This document shows, in pieces, positions 51,132 to 60,198 of a stretch of 64,000 nt of DNA; position 1 is the first letter of the stretch, and the number at the start of each line of letters is the position of its first letter. A program made the position numbers and the translations under genes. The stretch lies in contig NZ_CP043046.1 of assembly GCF_008119665.1 (NCBI RefSeq), positions 1,178,001-1,242,000 of the forward strand. Reading direction: 5' to 3'. The notes below the pieces were generated by a model. It saw only the letters and a list, made by a program, of their open reading frames with translations, ran no database searches and was not told the origin of the DNA. The DNA is from Pigmentiphaga aceris (lineage in GTDB: Bacteria; Pseudomonadota; Gammaproteobacteria; Burkholderiales; Burkholderiaceae_B).

Positions 51132-53465
51132 TCAGGCCGCCGCCGATGATTCCGGTGCCAGGTCGATATGCGGTTTGGCCAGGCTGTGGATGCGCGGGAA
51201 GTCCAGGTTGTTCAGGGCTTCCTGCACTGCGTCCAGGAAAGGTTGGCAATCGGGCTGCAGCAAGGCCCACTTGCGGCACCAGTCCTTGATGTCGCTCAGG
51301 CCGCCTTCATCGGCCAGGGCAGCCAGCTCACGCAACGCGTCGGCGTCGGGGCGTGCATCGTGCGGAGCGTCTTCGGCTGTGTTCAGCAAGACCGGTTGCG
51401 GCGCGAACGGGCGGGCAAGCTCGTCTTCCACGAATTCTGCGGTGGACAGCACGGCTTCCGCCAAGGCGTCGATACCCGCGTGTGGCGCAACAATTCCGAA
51501 CACAAACCGGCTGCCGGCATTCGGCGCACTGTCCAGGCTGAGTTCCCCACCCATGCTTTCAATGATGCGTCGGGCAATGAACAGTCCCAGGCCCACACCG
51601 CCGCCCAGGCGCTGGCCCTGCTCGAATTCACCAAAGATGCGTGTCTGGTCTTCGCTGGCAATACCGATGCCGGTATCGTCAACGATGAAGCGCAGCGCCC
51701 AGCCTTCAGCGTGGGTGTCCGCTTCCACGGTCAGGGTGATGTTGCCGTCACGCGTGAACTTTGCCGCGTTCGACAGCAGGTTGAGCAAGGCTTGCTGCAA
51801 ACGCCGCGCATCGACCAGCACCTGGCCGGGCAGCCGAATTGCCCGGGTGAAGATGAAACGGTTGTTCTGCTGCGAGGCAAGTGCTGCGGCATAACGGGCA
51901 ATGTCATCAAGCAGCACACCGATGTCGGTCGCCTTGGGATTGATGCTCAGTGGCCTGACGGTATCGCGGCTGTATTCCAGCAAATCATCGATCAGGCTCA
52001 ATTGATAGTCGGCGCCACGCTCGATGGCGCGCAGGCCGGTTTCCGCTGGCGCAGCGCGCAGCCGCAATCGGCGCACGTAACTCAGAATGGTGGCAATCGG
52101 CGCGCGCAGGTCGTGGCCGATGTAAGCCATGATGCGCGTCTGCTCGCGGTTGGTCTGTTCGGCGCTGGCCAATGCCCGGTGCAGTGCGTCGGTCTGGCGG
52201 GCGACTTCGTCGCGCAGGCGTTCGTGTTCCGCTGCCTGCCAGGTCAGCAAGGCTTCGCGCGCGTCATGATGATTGCGATTCAGGCGGCTGGCCCAGGCAG
52301 CAAGCAGCGCCAACACCGTCACCATGGCCAGCAGGGCAACCGCCGAATCCAGCGGGTTGTCGGTGGAACTGCTTGCGATCCAGCCCATGGCTTCGCCAAA
52401 GCGGTGCGGAGCGGCCACCAGTATCCAGAACAGCAGAACGACCAGCAATTTCCCCGGTGGCGGCAGCGTTTTCCATTCGCGCAGGCCAAGGACCAGCAAG
52501 GCGACGCAGATGGTCAGCATCGAGATCGCATAACCCAACGATGCAAACTTCACTTCGCCCATCAGCGCCATGCCTGCCAGCACCAAGGAAAACACGGCAT
52601 ATATCGGCAGCAGCTTGATGCCCCGAAGATCGGGCCGCTCGCGCCGGATCACGTCGTAGACGAACAGCACCGCCAGGCCGCTTCCCACGCAGAACAGGAA
52701 TGCGGTCGCCACCACGCTCCATTCGCTGGCGTCAGGCCACAGATAACGTTTTCCGTAACCCCGGAAGCTGGCTTCCTGCAGTGCATGCAGGCAGAAGAAT
52801 CCACCCAGCAGCAGGAAGGGGCGGCCGCGTGACAGCAAGCCGAAAAGCATGCTGTACAGGCCGACCATGATCAAACCGCCGATCAGGATGACATCGCCCA
52901 GGGCGGCACGCAGCTCGGTATCGGCCAATGCGCCGGGCGAGAAAATCCGGGGCAGAAATTGCAGCGCCGTGCGGCTTGATATCCGCACCAGGGTACGTAC
53001 CTGCTCGCCGGGTGCCAGTTCGATGCGCAGCGCCGGACGCCGCGAGAAGGTTTCTTCGGAATCCATCGGCACGGCCAGCCCCGCCAGCCGGCTGGACCAG
53101 ATGCCGTCCTGGTACAGGTGGAACTCCACGTTTTCCAGGCGGGGCGATTGCAGGTCGAGCATGATGATGCGTGCGTCGTTAGACGCGTTGGCAAGATCCA
53201 GCACGAACCACCAGGCCGAGCGCGAGAACCCCGGGTGCAGCAGGCGCGTATCGGCAACAAAACCGCCGTCGGGGCGCTCCAACCGCTGCGTGACCTCTTT
53301 CAGCGTCAGCGTGCCTGTCGGATCTTCGAGCACACGTGTAAATGCAGCGGCCTGGCGTGGCCAGACCTCATCGTCGTGCAGTGCGAGCGGTGCCGCCTGT
53401 GCCGCGGAAATATGCGCAAGGAACAGGAAGAACAGGCTTAACAGGCAGGCAAAACGTAATCGCAC
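51132..53465 (-). CDS. 7TMR-DISM sensor histidine kinase
   Basis: 777 residues. A signal peptide (cleavage near SAAQA) precedes a periplasmic 7TMR-DISMED2-like beta domain (about 30-180), seven membrane helices (about 185-395), a coiled coil (about 400-440) and a kinase core. The H-box is YIGHDLRAPI with His451, and ATPase boxes include LLNLLSNAAKF, VDDTGIGI and GVGLGLFI. A C-terminal segment of about 130 residues after the ATPase domain is helical and unassigned (ELAALADEGGLSDIKDWCRKWA), perhaps an Hpt-like or docking region. The response regulator gene lies 2 nt upstream, so the pair is one operon. Confidence 0.9.
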   Translation of the reverse strand: MRLRFACLLSLFFLFLAHISAAQAAPLALHDDEVWPRQAAAFTRVLEDPTGTLTLKEVTQRLERPDGGFVADTRLLHPGFSRSAWWFVLDLANASNDARIIMLDLQSPRLENVEFHLYQDGIWSSRLAGLAVPMDSEETFSRRPALRIELAPGEQVRTLVRISSRTALQFLPRIFSPGALADTELRAALGDVILIGGLIMVGLYSMLFGLLSRGRPFLLLGGFFCLHALQEASFRGYGKRYLWPDASEWSVVATAFLFCVGSGLAVLFVYDVIRRERPDLRGIKLLPIYAVFSLVLAGMALMGEVKFASLGYAISMLTICVALLVLGLREWKTLPPPGKLLVVLLFWILVAAPHRFGEAMGWIASSSTDNPLDSAVALLAMVTVLALLAAWASRLNRNHHDAREALLTWQAAEHERLRDEVARQTDALHRALASAEQTNREQTRIMAYIGHDLRAPIATILSYVRRLRLRAAPAETGLRAIERGADYQLSLIDDLLEYSRDTVRPLSINPKATDIGVLLDDIARYAAALASQQNNRFIFTRAIRLPGQVLVDARRLQQALLNLLSNAAKFTRDGNITLTVEADTHAEGWALRFIVDDTGIGIASEDQTRIFGEFEQGQRLGGGVGLGLFIARRIIESMGGELSLDSAPNAGSRFVFGIVAPHAGIDALAEAVLSTAEFVEDELARPFAPQPVLLNTAEDAPHDARPDADALRELAALADEGGLSDIKDWCRKWALLQPDCQPFLDAVQEALNNLDFPRIHSLAKPHIDLAPESSAAA

Positions 53466-53467
53466 GC

Positions 53468-54286
53468 TCAGGGTTCGTCTGGGTCGGGGACCGGTGGGCT
53501 AGTGGGGCCGGCAAGCGCCTGGGCGCGTCGACGGTATTGGGTGGGTGTCATGCCTGCGTGTTCGCGGAAAGCAGTGGCAAAGTTGGTCGGTTTGGCAAAG
53601 CCGACTTCATCGGCGATTTCCAGAATGCTGAGCGAACTTCCGCCCAGCAGCCGTTTGGCCAAGGCCAGACGCTGTTCACGCAAATAGCCAAATACCGATT
53701 GTCCCAGCAATTCCCGAAATACCAAGGACAAACGTTTCTCATGCGTGCCGGCCTGACGTGCCACTTCCTGCAAGGTGGGCGTATGCGTCAGGCTGCGCAG
53801 CATATAGTGCTGGGCGGCTTGCAAGATGGCGTGGCTGTCCGATACAGGTGCGTTGCTTGCCGGCATCACGTCTTGCATGGCCACGCCTGCCGCCAGTGCC
53901 AGATGAATTTGAATGCGAGCGATCACTTCTTCGGCGGAGAACGGCTTGGCGACATAGTCGACTGCCCCCTCGCGCAAACCCCGTAGCCGTTCCGAGGTTT
54001 CGTTGGACGCGCTCAGGAAGATCACCGGGATCGACGCGGTTGCCGGGTCGGTCTTGAGCAGCCGGCATGCAGCAAATCCGTCCACCCCATGCATGCGCAC
54101 ATCCATTACGATCAGGTCGGGTGAACTTGTCACCGCCCGTTTGTAGCCCTGCGATCCATCAAACGCAATACTGATCCGATAACGTTCGGTGCCAAGCATT
54201 TGTACGAGCAGACGCAACTCGTCGGGGTTGTCGTCGACCAGCAGGATATGAGGGCGGGGGGGCAGGGTAGGGGAAGCGGTGCGCAT
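53468..54286 (-). CDS. Response regulator with AraC-type output domain
   Basis: 272 residues from the ATG at MRTASPTLPP (a TTG 14 codons up is possible). The receiver domain has VDDN, Asp62 in LIVMDVRMHG and KPFSAEE; the C-terminal AraC domain (about 155-255) has two helix-turn-helix units (LQEVARQAGTHEKRLSLVFRE and ILEIADEVGFAKPTNFATAFRE region, ending GMTPTQYRR). First gene of the operon with the 7TMR-DISM kinase, its probable phosphodonor. Targets are unknown; the divergent BcsQ-like gene is a neighbour candidate. Confidence 0.9.
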   Translation of the reverse strand: MRTASPTLPPRPHILLVDDNPDELRLLVQMLGTERYRISIAFDGSQGYKRAVTSSPDLIVMDVRMHGVDGFAACRLLKTDPATASIPVIFLSASNETSERLRGLREGAVDYVAKPFSAEEVIARIQIHLALAAGVAMQDVMPASNAPVSDSHAILQAAQHYMLRSLTHTPTLQEVARQAGTHEKRLSLVFRELLGQSVFGYLREQRLALAKRLLGGSSLSILEIADEVGFAKPTNFATAFREHAGMTPTQYRRRAQALAGPTSPPVPDPDEP

Positions 54287-54483
54287 GCTGATCGAACCAA
54301 GGCGAGGAACGCGCAGCTTGGTTTCCAAGTCTCAGAATGTAAACAGTTTTGCCGCGCGAGCAAAGTTTCTGTCTGTTCTGCCAAACATGGCTGTTGCGTC
54401 CACGGCGGAGAATGGCACTATGGCAGCGCGCACACGCGCGCCATGCTCGACGACGTGGACGCGGTCCTACGAGGAGGTCTCGA

Positions 54484-55284
54484 ATGCAGCAGGGAAAGAG
54501 CACCGCCACGCGCCGCTTCATCATCGCCGTTGCTTCCGCCAAAGGCGGTACCGGTAAAACCAGCCTGGCTGCCAACTTGGCGGCAACGTTTGCGTTGTCG
54601 GACATGCCGGTCGCCGTGCTCGACCTCGATCCCCAGGATGCCTTGTATGCCCATCTTGACCCGGTCGGCGGTCACAGCGAAGGCATCGTCGGTGCCAGTC
54701 TGGATGGCCGTCACTGGGCCGATATTGCGCGTTACAGCCCGAACGGTGCCATGGTGCTTCCCTATGGCAAGACCAGCCACACCGCACACCAGGTCTTCGA
54801 GCGCGCGCTGGTGAACGAACCGGATTGGCTGGCCCAGGGGCTGGACAGCCTCGATCTGAGCCCTAACTGCCTGGTCGTTCTCGATACCTCGTCCACGATG
54901 TCGGGCTTGTCTGCGCAGGCACTTGGCCTGGCCGATCTGGTGCTGATTCCGTTGCTGGCCGACGCGGCGTCCTATGCCACCGTGCCCGCAATGCGACAAT
55001 TGCTGGATGCTTATCCACCGCGCCACGACCGTGGCCGGGAATCTCTCTATATCGTGAATCAACTCGACGCTGCCGACGAACTCAGTCGAGACGTGGCGAG
55101 GCTGATGCGCCGCGAGCTTGCCAGTCGTCTGGGCGGGGAAGTGGCCATCGACCCGGTGTTCCGACGGGCCCACGCCAGCCGCTGCAGCATATTCGACTAC
55201 GACGCCAACAGCCGCGGAGCCAATGATCTGCTGGCCTGTGCACGTGTGATTGCACGACGTTTTCCGGTTACTCAAGATGCATGA
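54484..55284 (+). CDS. ParA/MinD-family ATPase, BcsQ (YhjQ)-like
   Basis: 266 residues. The deviant Walker A is ASAKGGTGKTSLAANLA (17-33), with LDLDPQDALYAHL as the A' motif and VVLDTSS as Walker B. The sequence is closer to BcsQ/YhjQ of cellulose operons than to chromosomal ParA, but no bcsA, bcsB or bcsC lies in the window. ATG preceded by GAGGAGG. It overlaps the following GGDEF-EAL gene by 8 nt, which links it to cyclic-di-GMP signalling. Polar localisation of a secretion or cellulose complex is a possible role (inference). Confidence 0.82.
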   Translation: MQQGKSTATRRFIIAVASAKGGTGKTSLAANLAATFALSDMPVAVLDLDPQDALYAHLDPVGGHSEGIVGASLDGRHWADIARYSPNGAMVLPYGKTSHTAHQVFERALVNEPDWLAQGLDSLDLSPNCLVVLDTSSTMSGLSAQALGLADLVLIPLLADAASYATVPAMRQLLDAYPPRHDRGRESLYIVNQLDAADELSRDVARLMRRELASRLGGEVAIDPVFRRAHASRCSIFDYDANSRGANDLLACARVIARRFPVTQDA

Positions 55285-56998
55285 TGCCTCGATCGACCAA
55301 GCCGGGTTTCCCTGGGCGCGCGACCCCCTCCATCTGTCGAAACTGCTCGACAGTACGGCCGATTACATTGCGTTCATCGATAGCGCCGAACGATTGCAAT
55401 ACCAGAATCGTGCTGCCCGCGAACTGATAGGCGGCGTCGATCTGCGTGGACAGACGCTGACCGAACTTGAGATATACATGGGCAGTTCCGCGTGGGGCGC
55501 GCAGGTTCGCGTCGCCCTGCAGGACGGCGTGCATGTTCAGTTCGATTGGTTTGCACCAAACGTGCAGCGCTGGCTGACGCAGGACGTTTATCCGGTGGCG
55601 GACGGCATTGCATTGTTCGCGCGCGATGTCACGGTGCGCCACGAACAGGAACTGGCGCGCCAGCACGACCATCAACGCCTGAGCCATCAGGCCAGCCACG
55701 ATGCGCTGACGGGCCTGCCCAATCGCATGGCCTTGCATGCGATGATCGATGAAGAGCTGAAGCGCCCGGGTGGACCGGAATTCGCGCTGCACCTGATCGA
55801 TCTCGATGGCTTCAAGACCATCAATGACACCCTGGGCCATGCCGTTGGCGACTTGCTGCTGAAGCAGGTGGCCGAGCGTTTGTCGACCTGTCAGGGTGCA
55901 CAGGGAACCGTTGCCCGTTATGGCGGCGACGAATTCGTACTGCTGCAAACGGGAAGCGTGTCGCAGGCCGAGGCGGTTGCCACCGGGCGGCGCATCATTG
56001 CCGAGCTGAGCCGCGCGTATCAGATCGAGCGTGAAAACGTGTTGGTGGGTGCCTGCATCGGCATCGCGTTTGCACCGCAACATGGCAAGGACGCGGACAG
56101 CCTGTATCGGGCGGCAGATGCCGCGATGTATCAGGCCAAGGCCGTGGGCCGCAACAACCTGCGTTGTTTCGACCCGGCCATCCAGCATGACAAGCACCGT
56201 CGCCAGGCCCTGCGCGCATGGATGCGCGACGCCATTGCCAAGCAGGAATTGCATCTGGTGTTCCAGCCGATGATCACGCTGGAAACCGGGCTGGCCACCG
56301 AGTTCGAAGCCTTGTTGCGCTGGCGTCAGCCAGTGCTGGGCGACATCGGCCCCGCTGAATTCATTCCGATTGCCGAGGAAAGCGGCCAGATCGTGGCCAT
56401 TGGCGCGTGGGTGCTCGATCAGGCCTGCCGCGCAGCAGCCAATTGGCCAGCAACCTTCACGGTCACGGTCAATCTGTCGCCCATGCAGCTGGTGCCGTCC
56501 ATCGTCGACACCGTGGCCAATGCCTTGCAACAGTCACGCCTGGCACCCGAACGGCTGACGCTCGAAATCACCGAAACTGTCTTGCTGGAAAACAGTGCCT
56601 CGAATCTGACGACGCTGCATACCTTGCGCGCCATGGGTGTGCGCATTGTCCTTGATGACTTCGGTGTCGGGTTTGCGTCACTGAGTTATCTGCAGCAGTT
56701 CCCGTTCGACAAGATCAAGATCGACCGCAGCTTTGTCGGTGATCTTGAGCGCCGGCGCGACAGCCAGTCCATCGTCAAGGCGGTGATTCTGCTGGCTGAC
56801 GACATGGGCATGGACACCACGGCCGAAGGCGTGGAAACCTCGGGCCAACTGTCGTGGCTGCGTCAGGCCGGGTGCGGTCAGGTGCAGGGCTTCCTGCTGG
56901 GACGGCCGATGTCTGCCGAAGATTTGCCTGGTTACCTGCTGAGCTACCTGGCCAGCGAAGGTGCTGGCGAGGTCAAGGTTGACGCGGTCAAGGGTTGA
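55277..56998 (+). CDS. PAS-GGDEF-EAL cyclic-di-GMP enzyme
   Basis: 573 residues with no membrane segment. An N-terminal PAS-like domain (about 20-125; STADYIAFIDSAERLQYQNRAA) precedes a GGDEF domain with intact RYGGDEF (about 214-220) and an EAL domain with FEALLRWR (Glu344), LEITETVLLEN, LDDFGVGFASL, KIDRSFV and AEGVET. Both catalytic signatures look complete, so synthase or phosphodiesterase activity cannot be decided by sequence. Start ATG at 55277 lies inside the BcsQ-like gene, so translation is coupled. Confidence 0.92.
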   Translation: MHDASIDQAGFPWARDPLHLSKLLDSTADYIAFIDSAERLQYQNRAARELIGGVDLRGQTLTELEIYMGSSAWGAQVRVALQDGVHVQFDWFAPNVQRWLTQDVYPVADGIALFARDVTVRHEQELARQHDHQRLSHQASHDALTGLPNRMALHAMIDEELKRPGGPEFALHLIDLDGFKTINDTLGHAVGDLLLKQVAERLSTCQGAQGTVARYGGDEFVLLQTGSVSQAEAVATGRRIIAELSRAYQIERENVLVGACIGIAFAPQHGKDADSLYRAADAAMYQAKAVGRNNLRCFDPAIQHDKHRRQALRAWMRDAIAKQELHLVFQPMITLETGLATEFEALLRWRQPVLGDIGPAEFIPIAEESGQIVAIGAWVLDQACRAAANWPATFTVTVNLSPMQLVPSIVDTVANALQQSRLAPERLTLEITETVLLENSASNLTTLHTLRAMGVRIVLDDFGVGFASLSYLQQFPFDKIKIDRSFVGDLERRRDSQSIVKAVILLADDMGMDTTAEGVETSGQLSWLRQAGCGQVQGFLLGRPMSAEDLPGYLLSYLASEGAGEVKVDAVKG

Positions 56999-57017
56999 CG
57001 CGCAAGGGTCGATGAGG

Positions 57018-57446
57018 TCAGGTCAGACTGACAAACAGCGTCAGGCGATTTTCATCGCCGCGACGCTCGTAGACCAGGTCGTCCAGGTAGTGGCGCATCA
57101 GGCTGACGCCGTGGCCGCCGATTTCTGCATCATCCAGGGACAGGGCCAGGGTCGGGGCGGCGAGCTGTGTCGGATCGAAGGCCTTGCCGTTGTCGATCAC
57201 GCACACACTGAGACGATCGCCATCGCGCGTGTATTCCAGGCGCAGCCTCGGCTGCGCGGAATATCCATCTGCAAACGCGTAAGACACGATGTTGGTGAGC
57301 GCTTCATCAAGACTGAGGCTGAAGCCGAAGCGCAGCTTGGGCGGCCAGTCTTCGCGCTCGGCCACACCATCGACCCAGTCCATGGCCTGGGCGATAGCGT
57401 CGGTCTGTACGCTCAACTCCAGCGAATCATGGATCTTGTCGGTCAT
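57018..57446 (-). CDS. RsbW-like ATP-binding (HATPase) regulatory protein
   Basis: 142 residues of the RsbW/SpoIIAB-type HATPase family. The N-box is FGFSLSLDEALTNIVSYAF, the G1-like box CVIDNGKAFDP and the late helix GGHGVSLMRHYLDDLVYER. Such proteins act as anti-sigma or partner-switch kinases. No STAS antagonist or PP2C phosphatase gene is adjacent. Start is the ATG at MTDKIHDS; a longer frame is open upstream. It follows the NCS2 permease gene by 108 nt on the same strand. Confidence 0.85.
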   Translation of the reverse strand: MTDKIHDSLELSVQTDAIAQAMDWVDGVAEREDWPPKLRFGFSLSLDEALTNIVSYAFADGYSAQPRLRLEYTRDGDRLSVCVIDNGKAFDPTQLAAPTLALSLDDAEIGGHGVSLMRHYLDDLVYERRGDENRLTLFVSLT

Positions 57447-57554
57447 GCGGGAGGCCCTGGGATGCGTCGTCGAATCATACGTCAGCCTGCGGGCTTGCGG
57501 GCTGTTCGCGCCGTTCAACGTCGATTTGATCAATAGACAATGTCGGCATGATGA

Positions 57555-59324
57555 TCAATGTTCAAAATGCAGGCGAAGCCATGCGCTGCCATCGCTGTGT
57601 CTGCCGGTCGTGACCCGATCGCTCAGATGCCGCAGCAGTTGTACCGAGACACCAGATAGCACCGCGTCCAGCGCGGCGTCGTCGCTGTCCAGCAGCAGGC
57701 TTAGGTCAGGGCGCTGATCCTGACCAAGCGGCAGCGGTGCGCCGTCGTGGCTCAGGATCAGGTCCAGGCTCAGTTCGTCAAAGCTGCCACGAATGCTTTG
57801 CAGCCTACGTCCGTCTGCGCTGGCGATGGCCTCGGCCGCTTCGACGGCGGCCAGCGTGGCACGCTGCACCACGTCGCGACGCGCGGCCCAGGCACCGCCT
57901 TGCAAGGCAACGAAGTCCGAGACCTGCTCGGCAATGGGTGTGCCATCGTGCGTAATCGGCTGAACCTCGCGCCGGGCCAGTCCGATACGAAACAACAGGG
58001 TCAGCGCAATGGCGACGGCCCCTGCCACCACAAAGCCGCTACCCGCCAGGAAGCGCATGGATTCCGGGGCCTGCTCGGCCAGCTGTGGCAGCAGCATGAC
58101 GCCCAGCCCGGCGATCAGCGACAGGCCCACCATGAAGATGCCTCGGCTATCCAAGGCGCGTGACGCAATCAGCTCGATGCCCGACACGATCAGATAGGCA
58201 GCTGCATAGATTTCCACTGCGCCGAGCACCGGGGTGGGGATCAGCGTCAGTGCCATCGTGACCTGCGGCATGAACACCACCGCCAGCAAGACCAGCGCCG
58301 TGCCGACACCGATCAGGCGCGCCGTGCTGCGGCTGACATGGCACAAGGCAATGTTGGCCGATGAGGTCGCGGTGGGGTAACTGCCCAGAAACGCGGTCAG
58401 CAGATCCCCCAGGCTGCTTGCCTGGATGCCGCGACCGACGCCGCGCATGTCGGCACGCCGCCAGTTGGCATCGTCCATCTTCTGCATGATGGTTACGCTA
58501 CCCAGCGTGTCCAGGTGGGTCAAGACCGTGATCAAGGCCACGGCCAGCAGCACACCGCTTGGCACCTTGAACACCGGGGTGGCAATGGTGGGCACGGCGA
58601 ACCAGGGTTCGGCTGCCAGCAATGCGCCATCGGCAAGCTGGCCAGTCAGTGCGGCGGCAGCAGTGCCTGCACCGATGCCCGCGATCAGCGCAAACAGTTT
58701 GACGGTGCGATTGCCCCAGATCGAGCCGATGACAATCACCGTCAGCGTCAAGGCGGCGACGCCCAGACTGCCCATCGAGATGCGGTGGTCTGCGCCCATG
58801 CCTAAAGAATGCGTCACCGACGGCGCAATCAAGGACAGCCCCACCATGGCCACCACCAACCCGACCAGGGGCGCGGTGAATACCTTGCGCAGATGCGGCG
58901 CGCAGCGTGCCACCACCAGGCCGGTAATACCCGCCGTCAAGCCGATCGGCACCATTGCGCCCGGACCGTAGTCCTTGATCATGTTGGCTGACAGCACCAG
59001 CAATACCGGGGCAGGAATATGCACCAGCAACATGCCTGCGCCCAGACGACCACCCCAGGCCTGCAGGAAGGTGGCAACCGCCATGGTCAGGATCGACACC
59101 GCCATGAACGAGCGCGTGTCCGTCGGGGTCATGCCGGCAATGCGTGCCACCGCCAGGATGTAGACCGTCAGCGACAGCGCCGTCAGTCCGTGCTGAATCG
59201 ACAGCGGAATCAGCGACGACCAAGGCGGGGTGTCATCGGCGGCATAGGTCAGGTCTGGCGGGCGGCGGCGCAGCGGGCCTGCGGGCAGGCGCAACGCGCG
59301 AAACAGCGGGGTGGCAGTTTTCAT
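57555..59324 (-). CDS. NCS2-type nucleobase permease with C-terminal HATPase-like extension
   Basis: 589 residues. The first about 430 form a multi-helix permease of the xanthine/uracil (NCS2) family: SLIPLSIQHGLTALSLT, VHIPAPVLLVLSANMIKDYGPGAMVPIGL region, LGDLLTAFLGSYPTATSSANIALCHVSR. Typical NCS2 proteins stop near 430-480. The extra C-terminus of about 140 residues looks like a degenerate RsbW/HATPase fold. RDVVQRATLAAVEAAEAIA is in the N-box position, FDELSLDLILSHDGAPLPL follows, and VQLLRHLSDRVTTGRHSDGSA parallels the tail of the neighbouring RsbW-like protein. ATP-binding Asn is lost. Substrate and role of the tail are unknown. Confidence 0.85.
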   Translation of the reverse strand: MKTATPLFRALRLPAGPLRRRPPDLTYAADDTPPWSSLIPLSIQHGLTALSLTVYILAVARIAGMTPTDTRSFMAVSILTMAVATFLQAWGGRLGAGMLLVHIPAPVLLVLSANMIKDYGPGAMVPIGLTAGITGLVVARCAPHLRKVFTAPLVGLVVAMVGLSLIAPSVTHSLGMGADHRISMGSLGVAALTLTVIVIGSIWGNRTVKLFALIAGIGAGTAAAALTGQLADGALLAAEPWFAVPTIATPVFKVPSGVLLAVALITVLTHLDTLGSVTIMQKMDDANWRRADMRGVGRGIQASSLGDLLTAFLGSYPTATSSANIALCHVSRSTARLIGVGTALVLLAVVFMPQVTMALTLIPTPVLGAVEIYAAAYLIVSGIELIASRALDSRGIFMVGLSLIAGLGVMLLPQLAEQAPESMRFLAGSGFVVAGAVAIALTLLFRIGLARREVQPITHDGTPIAEQVSDFVALQGGAWAARRDVVQRATLAAVEAAEAIASADGRRLQSIRGSFDELSLDLILSHDGAPLPLGQDQRPDLSLLLDSDDAALDAVLSGVSVQLLRHLSDRVTTGRHSDGSAWLRLHFEH

Positions 59325-59415
59325 GGCCGGTATGATCGCAAGCCCGCTCGCCGCCAGCAACGTGATTCGGCAGAGCCCGCCAACGACGCACACGAACAAC
59401 AGCTTGGGTCAACCC

Positions 59416-59430
59416 TGAGATTGACTCTCA
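59416..59430. promoter_or_regulatory. Fur-box-like site before fecI-like gene
   Basis: TGAGA-TTGAC-TCTCA is a symmetric site followed by TTTAAAA. It resembles the TGAGAATNATTCTCA-type Fur boxes of betaproteobacteria. It lies 84 nt upstream of the sigma-factor start in the gap shared with the permease gene. Confidence 0.65.
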
Positions 59431-59513
59431 TTTAAAACCTATACTCACGCTGGTTCTTGTCGCCACGCTTGGTACGTACTTCGCTTCCCGTCGTACCTGG
59501 TCCGTGACGAGCA

Positions 59514-60119
59514 TTGCCCCAAGTATTGGCTGATACACCCGTGGTCGCACGTTATTACCGAGAACTGTTGAGATTTCTCCAAGGCATGGTCAAAGACCGC
59601 GATACCGCGGCCGACCTGGCGCAGGAGAGCTACGCACGGGTATTGGCGGTTGAACGCTCGGGCGAAAAAATCACCGAGCCGCGCGCGCTGCTGTATCGCA
59701 CGGCACGCAATCTGGTCATTGACGGACATCGCCGCACCGAAGTGCGCGGGCAGAACCTGGCCGATGCCGATGCACTGGACGCGGTGCTCGACGGCCTGCA
59801 AGCGCCGGTTGCCAGCGAACCCGACGCTGCCGCCATGTCGTCGCAGGCAGTCAATGCGCTGCTGGCCGCCATCGGTGAACTGCCGCTGCGCTGTCGTGAA
59901 GCTTTCATCCTGCACAAGTTCGATGGTCTGTCGCAGGCCGAGGTGGCGCGACAGATGGGCATCTCGGTCACGATGGTGGAGCGGCACATCAAGCTGGGCA
60001 TGCAGGCTTGCCGGGCTTGTCAGGATCGGATGGATGGCCGCGGTGACAGCGCCATTGATAGCTCTGCTGACAGCACCCCGCCTCGCGCATCCAACGCTCC
60101 CGGCAAAGGCGGCAAATGA
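59514..60119 (+). CDS. FecI-like ECF sigma factor
   Basis: 201 residues. Sigma-70 region 2 (YYRELLRFLQGMVKDRDTAADLAQESYARVL) and region 4 (ELPLRCREAFILHKFDGLSQAEVARQMGISVTMVERH) match the iron-starvation ECF group. No ATG is available; the TTG at 59514 gives the full family length, with another TTG about five codons in as an alternative. The C-terminal tail (last 30 residues) is low-complexity. It should direct transcription of fecR and the receptor gene under FecR control, and be repressed by Fur through the upstream site. Confidence 0.9.
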   Translation: MPQVLADTPVVARYYRELLRFLQGMVKDRDTAADLAQESYARVLAVERSGEKITEPRALLYRTARNLVIDGHRRTEVRGQNLADADALDAVLDGLQAPVASEPDAAAMSSQAVNALLAAIGELPLRCREAFILHKFDGLSQAEVARQMGISVTMVERHIKLGMQACRACQDRMDGRGDSAIDSSADSTPPRASNAPGKGGK

Positions 60120-60143
60120 CGAATAACGCTGTTTCGCCCCGTG

Positions 60144-60175
60144 CAGGTTGGGTTTTACGTCATTCGTGCGTCTAC
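60144..60175 (+). promoter_or_regulatory. Candidate FecI-dependent promoter before fecR
   Basis: CAGGTTGGG (60144-60152), then TTT, then CGTGCGTCTAC (60165-60175). The same words at the same spacing occur before the receptor gene at 61506-61537 and nowhere else noticed. This suggests -35 and -10 elements of the local ECF sigma. Confidence 0.72.
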
Positions 60176-60198
60176 ATCCAGGTAGCCTGTCAACCCGC

